Assembly: GCA_003503535.1 (NCBI GenBank)
Contig: DOCI01000220.1
Location: forward strand, 809 to 6,534
Reading direction: 5' to 3'
Length of the DNA: 5,726 nucleotides
DNA from: Planctomycetaceae bacterium
GTDB taxonomy: Bacteria; Planctomycetota; Planctomycetia; Planctomycetales; Planctomycetaceae
A model generated the notes under the pieces. It was not told the DNA's origin, did no database searches, and was given only the letters and a program-made list of their open reading frames with translations. Positions within the stretch are counted from its first letter, which is position 1, and each line of letters begins with the position of its first letter. The translations under genes were made by a program, and so were the position numbers. This document shows positions 1 to 5,726 of the stretch, one piece after another.

Positions 1-58
1 GAGCCAGTCATGGCTCGGGTATTATCACGATCATTGTGCATTGCAGTAATATACCACG

Positions 59-87
59 TTGATTTATCCACGTACCCGTTCCATAAC
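59..87 (+). promoter_or_regulatory. Weak promoter candidate before the permease gene
   Basis: TTGATT (59-64) and CATAAC (82-87) each match four of six sigma-70 consensus bases and are exactly 17 bases apart. This could be chance. The permease gene may instead be transcribed from further upstream as part of a metal-uptake operon. Confidence 0.2.
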
Positions 88-118
88 TGGCACGGCTCGC
101 CCATTTGTTGCAAATGTC

Positions 119-123
119 AGGGA
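119..123 (+). promoter_or_regulatory. Ribosome binding site of the permease gene
   Basis: AGGGA lies ten bases before the ATG at 134. With the in-frame stop at 125-127 it fixes this start. Confidence 0.6.
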
Positions 124-133
124 TTAGTTTTCG

Positions 134-1456
134 ATGCTCGATTGGCCAGCCTTTCTTGATCCGACTTTGAGACTGGCGTTCTGGACCATTCTTGTTGGCA
201 CGATTGCGAATGTTACTTGCGCGATTCTTGGATGCTTTCTTGTGCTCCGGCGCATGAGTATGTTGGGAGATGCACTCTCGCATGCTGTATTGCCGGGGTT
301 GGTCATTGCATTTATTGTCACGGGTTCGACATCATCATTGCCGATGTTTCTCGGGGCGACCTTATTCGCCATGTTGACCGCTGGTTTAACGAGACTGCTC
401 ACAACGCACGGGCAGGCGTCGGAGGAATCGTCTCTCGGGATTGTCTTCACGTCTTTCTTTGCCCTCGGTATTCTACTGGTGCAGATTTTTGCGGAGAAAG
501 TACATATCGATCGTGATGCCGTTTTGGAAGGTGCCATCGAATATGTCGCTCTGGATACCGTTCCGTTTCTGGGACTGAACTGGCCAGCGGCTTTATGGAC
601 AACCCTGTTTGTACTACTCGCAGTCATTGGCTGGCTGACTCTATTCTGGAAAGAAATCAAAACCGCAGTCTTTGATACCGACTACGCAGCAGCCATCGGA
701 TTATACGGCTACACAATGCTCGCTACCTTAATCGTGCTTGTTGCGGTTTGCGTGGTGGCATCATTCAAGATTGTCGGCAGCATTCTCGTAGTCGCCATGC
801 TGATTGTTCCCGGGGCATCCTCCCAACTACTTACTCAGCGGCTGCGAAATATGATCCTCATTTCTTGCGCGTTTGCAGCGGTGTCCACTGCAGTTGGTTA
901 TGCAATCGCCTGGCAGTTGAACACAAGTGCTGCAGGAATGATGGCAGTCGTTTCCGGACTTGGATATGTCCTGGCACTTACATTTTCTCCGTCGCAGGGA
1001 TTGATTGCTCTGAAATTGAGGCGTCGACGTTTACAACAGAGAATCCATGCAGAGGACGTCCTGGGAATCTTGTATCGCTGGGAAGAAAGCCATAAAGGAC
1101 ACGGACTGCAGCGGTATCCGAAACTGCAGGAAATTCAAGAAATCGCAGGTGAGGATTTTCGTCATGACTCTCTCGGGCAATTATCAAAAGTTGGATTGAT
1201 CGACGTTGATCGCGAAGCGAGATATTCGCTGACAGATCAAGGTCGCCTTGTTGCCGAACGTATTGTCCGGGGGCATCGTTTGTGGGAATCATTTCTGGAT
1301 ACCGAATTCCAACTCCCTGGAGATCACCTGCACGATGCGGCTCATCTTATGGAACACTATCTCGATCAGGAATCCCGTGAACAAATCGAACGTGATCTCG
1401 GCTCCCCTGAGTCTGATCCTCATGGACGGTCGATTCCACCGCCTAATTCCGTATGA
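134..1456 (+). CDS. Metal (Mn/Zn/Fe) ABC transporter permease fused to a C-terminal DtxR/MntR-like domain
   Basis: This is an inner-membrane permease of the ABC-3 (TroC/MntB/ZnuB) family, which moves divalent metal ions into the cytoplasm with a separate ATPase and binding protein; neither partner is in the window. Residues 10-290 hold about eight or nine hydrophobic helices and the family signatures GDALSHAVLPG (45-55) and VGSILVVAMLIVPGA (214-228). ABC-3 permeases are usually about 270-300 residues; this one has 440. After a basic linker (LRRRR, 295-299), residues 303-425 resemble DtxR/MntR: a winged-helix-like part (about 305-370), then a dimerisation/metal-binding part containing HRLWE (381-385) and HLHDAAHLMEH (398-408). 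By my alignment H381, E385, H400, H404, E407 and H408 fall on known metal-ligand positions, and D308 on MntR Asp8. The ATG at 134 is chosen because an in-frame stop lies at 125-127 and AGGGA sits ten bases upstream. The metal is not determined. The permease call is very secure and the fused domain nearly so. Confidence 0.93.
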   Translation: MLDWPAFLDPTLRLAFWTILVGTIANVTCAILGCFLVLRRMSMLGDALSHAVLPGLVIAFIVTGSTSSLPMFLGATLFAMLTAGLTRLLTTHGQASEESSLGIVFTSFFALGILLVQIFAEKVHIDRDAVLEGAIEYVALDTVPFLGLNWPAALWTTLFVLLAVIGWLTLFWKEIKTAVFDTDYAAAIGLYGYTMLATLIVLVAVCVVASFKIVGSILVVAMLIVPGASSQLLTQRLRNMILISCAFAAVSTAVGYAIAWQLNTSAAGMMAVVSGLGYVLALTFSPSQGLIALKLRRRRLQQRIHAEDVLGILYRWEESHKGHGLQRYPKLQEIQEIAGEDFRHDSLGQLSKVGLIDVDREARYSLTDQGRLVAERIVRGHRLWESFLDTEFQLPGDHLHDAAHLMEHYLDQESREQIERDLGSPESDPHGRSIPPPNSV

Positions 1457-1623
1457 TCACATCTCCGGTAGCACAGTATTCCAGCCTGTCTTTTTGATAT
1501 CATCGTTTCCACAAAGATCATGATAAAACCCAAGCTATGACTGGCTCGGCTTGCCTTGCTATTTACTGCGATTTTTTTGAAATCAACGAATCGAACTGAA
1601 CCTTCCCTTCAAGAATGGTTTCT

Positions 1624-1635
1624 GTCTGTCATAAT
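1624..1635 (+). promoter_or_regulatory. Candidate extended -10 promoter for the pdxJ operon
   Basis: CATAAT (1630-1635) matches five of six bases of the -10 consensus. It is preceded at the correct distance by TG (1627-1628), the extended -10 element. No good -35 box is seen 16-18 bases upstream, which extended -10 promoters tolerate. Transcription would start near 1642, about 40 bases before the pdxJ ATG. The rest of the 1457-1684 gap shows only a T7 run (1572-1578) and weak AT-rich inverted repeats, with no recognisable RNA gene or riboswitch. Confidence 0.35.
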
Positions 1636-1671
1636 CGCAGAACAAGTCTGAACTTTGAAATTTAGTAATTT

Positions 1672-1676
1672 GAGGA
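1672..1676 (+). promoter_or_regulatory. Ribosome binding site that decides the pdxJ start
   Basis: GAGGA lies eight bases before the ATG at 1685. The longer open frame from a TTG at 1655 would place this site inside the coding sequence and add ten residues that PdxJ proteins lack, so the ATG is preferred. Confidence 0.75.
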
Positions 1677-1684
1677 TTCCCCCA

Positions 1685-2425
1685 ATGCCCAAACTGGGAG
1701 TAAATATCGATCATGTCGCCACAGTGCGGCAAGCCCGTAAGACCGTCGAACCCGATCCTGTCTGGGCAGCCACGCTGGCGGAATTAGGCGGGGCTGACGG
1801 GATCACCCTCCATCTGCGGGAAGATCGTCGTCATATTCAGGATCGCGATGTTCGTGTATTGCGCGAAACGGTACGGGTAAAGTTGAATCTGGAGATGTCG
1901 GTCTCGGAGGAAATCACGGATTTCGCTCTCGATGTCATGCCCGATCAATGCACGCTCGTTCCGGAAAAGCGGGAAGAAGTGACGACCGAAGGAGGACTCG
2001 ATTTAATCGCTCATCGGGATCGGGTTTTACGCTGTGTCGACCGTTTACTGGAGGCGGGAATTGAGGTCAGTCTGTTTATTGATCCGAATGCCAAGCAGAT
2101 TGAAGTTGCCGATTCGATGAATGTGCATGCTGTTGAACTCCATACAGGACAATATGCTGAAGCGGTCGATGTGGAAACGCAAACTCGAGAACTCGATCTG
2201 TTGTTTGAAGCAGGGGAAGAAGCCCGTACTCGTGGTATGTTGCTTCATATGGGACATGGCTTGACCTATTTGAATGTTGAGCCAATCGTTGAAATTCCTG
2301 GGGTTTCCGAGTTGAATATCGGTCACAGTATTATTTCTCGTGCGGTTTTTGTGGGGATGGAACGAGCCGTTCGGGAAATGAAGGCACTTTTGAATCCTCC
2401 TCTGATTATGGCCAATGATGTATGA
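1685..2425 (+). CDS. pdxJ: Pyridoxine 5'-phosphate synthase PdxJ
   Basis: PdxJ is the cytoplasmic enzyme that condenses 1-deoxy-D-xylulose 5-phosphate with 3-amino-2-oxopropyl phosphate to form pyridoxine 5'-phosphate, the ring-closing step of the DXP-dependent vitamin B6 pathway. The 246-residue product is full length for the family (E. coli about 243) and aligns end to end with E. coli PdxJ as I recall it. Visible landmarks are [15 protein letters not shown] (4-18), the [16 protein letters not shown] block (36-51), [16 protein letters not shown] (91-106), ELHTGQYA (151-158), GHGLTY (190-195) and LNIGHSII (210-217). H43, E70 and H191 match E. coli catalytic residues His45, Glu72 and His193. 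The start is the ATG at 1685, not the in-frame TTG at 1655, because GAGGA precedes it and the family begins just before the LGVNIDH motif. The stop codon overlaps the next gene's ATG (ATGA), so pdxJ leads a four-gene overlapping operon. Confidence 0.98.
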   Translation: MPKLGVNIDHVATVRQARKTVEPDPVWAATLAELGGADGITLHLREDRRHIQDRDVRVLRETVRVKLNLEMSVSEEITDFALDVMPDQCTLVPEKREEVTTEGGLDLIAHRDRVLRCVDRLLEAGIEVSLFIDPNAKQIEVADSMNVHAVELHTGQYAEAVDVETQTRELDLLFEAGEEARTRGMLLHMGHGLTYLNVEPIVEIPGVSELNIGHSIISRAVFVGMERAVREMKALLNPPLIMANDV

Positions 2426-2865
2426 TTTCTCGTAATGATATTTCTGGTCAACTCCAGTGGGTATTCTTTATTGCATTTCTCCTACTGGTGATTTCGCTGG
2501 TCGGATTGAGCGGAAGATGTTCTGCGCAGTCTCCAGAGTTGACAAGTCAATCAATTCCTGAAGTCACAACATCCGAGGCTACACCAGCAGGAACATCTGC
2601 GGCCATCGCGTTGAGTCCTGAAGAGCGCGAAAAGCGGGATAAAGGCAAACAGATGCTACCCGTTTTCTGGATTCTGTTAATCGGGATTGCCATCCTCGGA
2701 GGATTGCTGGTCTTGATGGCCATCTATCTCGGTTCCCATGCCAGACGAATTGCTCGCAAGGCTTCACCCTCGGCTAAGTTGAAGAATGAATACTGGTATC
2801 TTCAGAAGAAAGAGACCCCGGAAAACGAGCCTGATATTCCACCGCAGAAAGATGAGGCTGATTGA
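2422..2865 (+). CDS. Small protein of unknown function with signal/anchor and one internal membrane segment
   Basis: I do not recognise a family for this 147-residue protein. Residues 13-31 are strongly hydrophobic and followed by CSA-Q (33-36), a plausible signal-peptidase site; there is no lipobox. Residues 36-65 are rich in Ser, Thr, Glu, Pro and Ala and look like a disordered extracytoplasmic stretch. A charged patch (66-76, [11 protein letters not shown]) precedes a second hydrophobic helix (79-103). A basic juxtamembrane segment ([17 protein letters not shown], 105-121) and an acidic, Pro-rich tail follow, suggesting the C-terminus faces the cytoplasm by the positive-inside rule. The ATG overlaps the pdxJ stop by four bases and has no clear Shine-Dalgarno sequence, so its translation is probably coupled to pdxJ. 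Its stop overlaps the rnpA ATG by one base. Retention inside a packed housekeeping operon argues that it is a real gene. A role linked to membrane-protein insertion (yidD lies two genes on) is only a guess. Confidence 0.8.
   Translation: MISRNDISGQLQWVFFIAFLLLVISLVGLSGRCSAQSPELTSQSIPEVTTSEATPAGTSAAIALSPEEREKRDKGKQMLPVFWILLIGIAILGGLLVLMAIYLGSHARRIARKASPSAKLKNEYWYLQKKETPENEPDIPPQKDEAD
2853..2857 (+). promoter_or_regulatory. Ribosome binding site that decides the rnpA start
   Basis: TGAGG, inside the end of the preceding gene, lies seven bases before the ATG at 2865. This spacing favours that ATG over the TTG immediately before it at 2862. Confidence 0.6.
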
Positions 2866-3254
2866 TGGCATCATCTCAACCGGAGTCCGAATTCTCATTC
2901 CCTTCTGCATGTCGCATCCGCAGTGGAAGCGATTTTGATCGTGTGTATGCCGAAAAACAACGGGCTGGTGATGATGTGTTATTGATCTTCGGCATGCCGA
3001 ATCAACTTGGCATTTCACGGATTGGGCTGAGTGTCTCCAAAAAGCATGGCAATGCCGTTCAGCGAAATCGCAGGAAACGACTTTTGCGGGAAGCCTTTCG
3101 GCTCTCTCGTAAACAGATCCCCCTCGGGTTTGATTTCGTTCTCATCCCCAGAGTGGTTGAAACGCCGACGTTGAAAGGTTACCGCAGTTCATTGATCAGA
3201 CTCACGAAAAAAATTGCACGACGGCAGTCTGCTCCTATTAAGAAGGTAGACTGA
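2865..3254 (+). CDS. rnpA: Ribonuclease P protein component
   Basis: RnpA is the small basic protein that joins the catalytic RNase P RNA and helps it bind and cleave the 5' leader of precursor tRNAs. The product has 129 residues, slightly longer than the usual 110-120 because of a polar N-terminal extension of about twelve residues. The conserved core starts at RIRSGSDFDRVY (17-28). The diagnostic block is GLSVSKKHGNAVQRNRRKRL (54-73), containing the RNR motif (67-69), followed by LREAFR (74-79) and the FDFVLIPR strand (89-96). The ATG at 2865 overlaps the previous stop by one base (TGATG) and is preceded by TGAGG. The 3' end overlaps the yidD start by one base. Adjacency to yidD is the normal bacterial arrangement, but rpmH, usually just upstream, is absent; the unknown membrane protein gene and pdxJ occupy that place. 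Confidence 0.96.
   Translation: MASSQPESEFSFPSACRIRSGSDFDRVYAEKQRAGDDVLLIFGMPNQLGISRIGLSVSKKHGNAVQRNRRKRLLREAFRLSRKQIPLGFDFVLIPRVVETPTLKGYRSSLIRLTKKIARRQSAPIKKVD
3242..3246 (+). promoter_or_regulatory. Ribosome binding site of yidD
   Basis: GAAGG lies in the last codons of rnpA, seven bases before the yidD ATG at 3254. Confidence 0.6.
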
Positions 3255-3493
3255 TGCTGAGTATTTCCGTGGCCATCTCGTGGCTCCTCTCACGAATATT
3301 GATTTTTATGGTTCGCTGTTATCAATGGACACTCAGCCCATTAATCGGACGCCAGTGTCGATTTCAGCCAACCTGCAGTAATTATTTTATTCAGGCCGTG
3401 GAAAAGTATGGCGCTTTTCAGGGGGCCTATAAAGGTCTTGTACGCATCGCCCGCTGTCATCCCTGGGGAGGCAGTGGGCATGATCCCCCGTAG
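3254..3493 (+). CDS. yidD: Membrane protein insertion efficiency factor YidD
   Basis: YidD is a small protein at the cytoplasmic face of the inner membrane that aids insertion of membrane proteins through YidC. The 79-residue product is the usual length. An N-terminal amphipathic or hydrophobic stretch (3-20) precedes the family core: CYQWTLSPLIGRQCRFQPTC (22-41), where the family has Y..L.SP..G..CRF.PTCS, then YFIQAVEKYGAFQGAYKGL (44-62) and the C-terminal RCHPWGGSGHDPP (67-79). Cysteines 35, 41 and 68 sit at the conserved positions. The ATG overlaps the rnpA stop by one base (TGATG), so the two are probably translated together. yidC normally follows; here the operon ends and a convergent gene begins 13 bases later, so yidC must lie elsewhere. 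The call is secure. Confidence 0.96.
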   Translation: MLSISVAISWLLSRILIFMVRCYQWTLSPLIGRQCRFQPTCSNYFIQAVEKYGAFQGAYKGLVRIARCHPWGGSGHDPP

Positions 3494-3506
3494 TTCAGGG
3501 TGTGAT

Positions 3507-5726
3507 TTACTCGGTCGCATTTGAGACTTCATCTGGGCTCAACTGCCGATTTCGAAATGGCGTACTTAAAACGACAGATTTGATTAAACTCCGCAGAGAG
3601 TCATCGTTGTTGAGTAGGTCCTCTGTGATTTGATTGATGACGCAGTCGTCCCGATCGTCCAGGCTTCTGCCGAGTGCGAAGCCGAGCATTTTGCGGGTCA
3701 GTTGACGATAAAAATCGGGTTTACGCTGTACCATGACTGCCTTCAAACCATCCAGGCCCTCAACAGTTTCTCCGGATGGAAAAGTCGCGGTGGCATCAAT
3801 CGGCTTACCCTCTTGTTCTTCCTGCCAGCGGCCGAGAACATCGTAATGGTCGAGTGCGAAGCCGGGAGGATCGATCAGATTGTGGCAAGCCGAGCAGGAA
3901 GGATGATCGCGATGCATTGCCAACTGTTCGCGAATGGTCATCTTTCCTTTTTTGCTTTTGGAGAGTTCGGGAATGTCGGGCGGAGGATTCGGGACTCGAA
4001 TTCCCAGCAACGTTTCCAGGATCCAGCCACCACGCAGTACGGGGCTGGTTCGGTTGGGATAAGAAGTCAGCAGATGCACGCCTCCCATGCCGAGGACACC
4101 TCCGCGTTGCCCATTCGTAACAGCGACTTTTACGAAGGGGCCATCTTTACTCAACTGGGGATTGGGCGACCAGGGCCAGTCCTGCTTGTCTGATTTTTCT
4201 TCCTCATCAAAGCCATAATGCTTTTGCAGTCGCTTATTGACGATCACATAGTCGGCAGTGATCAGTTCCATCAGACTGTGATTTTCCTGCAAAAGGTAAG
4301 CAAACAGCTGATTGGGTTCTTCGCGAAAACCAAGTAATAATTCCGTTGTAAACTCTCCTTTGAACTTGCTGGTGTCTGGAGCAACACGTCCTCCAATATC
4401 TCGAGTTCCCAGCCACTGTCCAACAAATTCATCAATGAAATAGTCCGCTCGCGAATCGTTGAGCATACGATCGACTTGCTCTTTGAGAATCGTATCTTCA
4501 TTCAGGTGACTCTCGGCTGACAATTCAAATAGTTCGTCATCCGGCATCGATCCCCACAAAAAATAGGAGAGACGCGAAGCGAGTTCAAAATCGGAAATCG
4601 GTTCCAGTGACTGAGATTCTGGCAGCGATTCCACCCGAAACAAAAACGGTGAAGAAACCAGCACACCTTTGAATGCCAGTTTTAACGCTTCAACATGCGG
4701 ATCATCTCGCTTGGCTGCGCGATCGTAGAGGGACATGAACTTGTCCACTTCAGTAGAGTCAGCTGGTCGTCGAAACGCTTGAGAAATGAAAGCCTTCAAT
4801 TTCTGAATTGCAACAGATCGTGGATTCTCGGGTATCTTTCCGGGAGATGTGCCGGTTAGTTTTTCATAGACTCGCAACTGATCCTGATTCAGCTCCTTTT
4901 CATTCTGCTTGAAATGCAGGAATGAAACGCATGCGTTTTCTTCGCCCGTGCAGCGAATTTCAAGGGTATGAAACCCCCGGGAAAGTTGAATGCTGGTGTC
5001 GTAATTGACAGGAAAATCCCCTTCGGACTTTGGTTTGCCGTCAATCGCAAATCGTTCAACAACAATCCCATCGACTTTAAAGGTGAGAGTCGTGGACTTG
5101 TCGACAGGTTGAGCACGAACACGGACAAAATGCTGTCCGGCAGAATAGATTCGCGGAACCCATCGTAAGGATTTCTTCGGTTCGAGTATTCTGGTCGCAG
5201 AGTCTGAATTTTTATCAGGCGGCAGGAGTTGATTGGCTGGAATCGTGATTTTGATCGACTGTGAAGGAAGAGCAACGTCAAGAATTTCCTCAGCGGCTTC
5301 AAGATATCGTTCCATCAGGATTGGTGGTAAAAACAGAGTTTCTCCATTGTTATCAAACCCTTCACCACCGGAACCATCGACTGGAAATCGAACAGCAGCT
5401 TCGGTTCTAACACCAAGTAAATCTCGAATGGTATTCGTATATTCGGTTCGATTCAGACGTCTGCTCGTAATCGAACCCGCAAACGGCCCCTGTTCACAAG
5501 CCGTCTGTTGCAAAGTCTGATCGATCCATTCGGCAACTCCAAGACGCTCCGCTTCGCTCGGCTGTGTTTCATCCGGAGGCGGCATTGTGCGGTTACGAAG
5601 TTGCTCGGCTACACTTTTCCAGATCGAACGCATCTGCGACATCTCTGCTACGTTCTTTGCCTGCAGGAATTTGACATCATGTTCGGAGTCTTCTGGAGAA
5701 TGACAATCACCACAATATGTCACCAG
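3507..5726 (-). CDS. Planctomycete PSD-type (DUF1592-family) multi-domain protein with two c-type haem motifs, N-terminus missing
   Basis: The gene runs off the right edge, so the start and any signal peptide are unseen; 739 codons remain. Numbering from the Val codon at 5723-5721, the order is: a cytochrome c-like PSCyt1 region (about 1-70) with CGDCH (4-8) and a TMPPP motif (46-50) that could supply the axial Met; PSD3/DUF1587 (about 85-150, [18 protein letters not shown]); a beta-rich insert (about 157-272); PSD5/DUF1595 (about 304-364, with AFRRP); PSD4/DUF1592 (about 375-505, with [18 protein letters not shown]); PSCyt3/DUF1588 (about 540-635, with [18 protein letters not shown] and [19 protein letters not shown]); and PSD2/DUF1585 (about 655-727). 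Such proteins are abundant in Planctomycetes, are presumed exported, and have no firmly assigned reaction; a redox role is inferred from the haem motifs. The gene often precedes a DUF1552 gene, but here the downstream neighbour is convergent yidD. No frameshift is seen. Family call is very secure; function is unknown. Confidence 0.95.
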   Translation of the reverse strand: MVTYCGDCHSPEDSEHDVKFLQAKNVAEMSQMRSIWKSVAEQLRNRTMPPPDETQPSEAERLGVAEWIDQTLQQTACEQGPFAGSITSRRLNRTEYTNTIRDLLGVRTEAAVRFPVDGSGGEGFDNNGETLFLPPILMERYLEAAEEILDVALPSQSIKITIPANQLLPPDKNSDSATRILEPKKSLRWVPRIYSAGQHFVRVRAQPVDKSTTLTFKVDGIVVERFAIDGKPKSEGDFPVNYDTSIQLSRGFHTLEIRCTGEENACVSFLHFKQNEKELNQDQLRVYEKLTGTSPGKIPENPRSVAIQKLKAFISQAFRRPADSTEVDKFMSLYDRAAKRDDPHVEALKLAFKGVLVSSPFLFRVESLPESQSLEPISDFELASRLSYFLWGSMPDDELFELSAESHLNEDTILKEQVDRMLNDSRADYFIDEFVGQWLGTRDIGGRVAPDTSKFKGEFTTELLLGFREEPNQLFAYLLQENHSLMELITADYVIVNKRLQKHYGFDEEEKSDKQDWPWSPNPQLSKDGPFVKVAVTNGQRGGVLGMGGVHLLTSYPNRTSPVLRGGWILETLLGIRVPNPPPDIPELSKSKKGKMTIREQLAMHRDHPSCSACHNLIDPPGFALDHYDVLGRWQEEQEGKPIDATATFPSGETVEGLDGLKAVMVQRKPDFYRQLTRKMLGFALGRSLDDRDDCVINQITEDLLNNDDSLRSLIKSVVLSTPFRNRQLSPDEVSNATE

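Noticed and set aside
1..62. Possible end of an upstream gene (one plus frame stops at 60-62, another at 47-49)
   Set aside because: Too short to identify; neither tail matches a family I know, so no partial gene is called.
124..660. Long open frame on the minus strand opposite the permease gene (178 codons)
   Set aside because: It lies wholly opposite a clear transporter gene, its translation shows no family motif, and it looks like a shadow of the plus-strand codon pattern.
1498..1525. Inverted repeat TATCAT/ATGATA after the permease gene
   Set aside because: Six AT-only-rich pairs around a 16-base loop, with no following T-run; too weak to call a terminator.
1531..1578. CAAGC/GCTTG stem (1531-1553) followed by a T7 run (1572-1578)
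   Set aside because: Only five pairs with a 13-base loop, and the T-run begins 18 bases after the stem, so it does not fit an intrinsic terminator.
1655..1684. N-terminal extension of PdxJ from a TTG codon
   Set aside because: The extra ten residues are not typical of PdxJ and the ribosome binding site GAGGA lies within them; the ATG at 1685 is the better start.
3630..4193. Plus-strand open frame of 187 codons opposite the PSD-type gene
   Set aside because: It is antisense to conserved PSCyt3/PSD2 coding sequence and has no recognisable domain or convincing ribosome binding site.

Overview
The window looks like chromosomal DNA from a planctomycete of moderate GC content. The strongest pointer is the minus-strand gene at the right end. 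It encodes a large protein built from the Planctomycetes-enriched modules PSD3/PSD5/PSD4/PSCyt3/PSD2 (DUF1587, DUF1595, DUF1592, DUF1588, DUF1585) with two CxxCH haem motifs. The genus cannot be fixed from the sequence alone.

Layout: positions 1-133 hold no gene that can be named; the tail of an upstream gene may lie there, plus a weak promoter-like pair. At 134-1456 (+) is an ABC-3 family manganese/zinc/iron permease whose C-terminus carries a complete DtxR/MntR-like metal-sensing module, so transporter and metalloregulator domains form one polypeptide. A 228-base gap follows, with a candidate extended -10 promoter. Then comes a tightly packed plus-strand operon: pdxJ (1685-2425), a small unknown protein with two membrane segments (2422-2865), rnpA (2865-3254) and yidD (3254-3493). 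Every junction in it overlaps by 4 or 1 bases. Thirteen bases after yidD the long PSD-type gene (3507-5726, minus) ends head-on against it; its N-terminus lies outside the window.

How the genes fit together: the permease would import a divalent metal and may sense it through its cytoplasmic tail. The pdxJ operon couples pyridoxal-phosphate synthesis, an unknown membrane protein, RNase P and a membrane-insertion factor. In many bacteria rnpA and yidD sit between rpmH and yidC; here neither of those genes is present, and pdxJ leads the unit instead. The PSD-type protein is a presumed exported multi-domain c-type cytochrome, unrelated to the operon.

Most of the window is core housekeeping sequence. 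The permease-DtxR fusion and the unknown gene wedged between pdxJ and rnpA are the most interesting points. No CRISPR array, transposon, tRNA or rRNA was seen.
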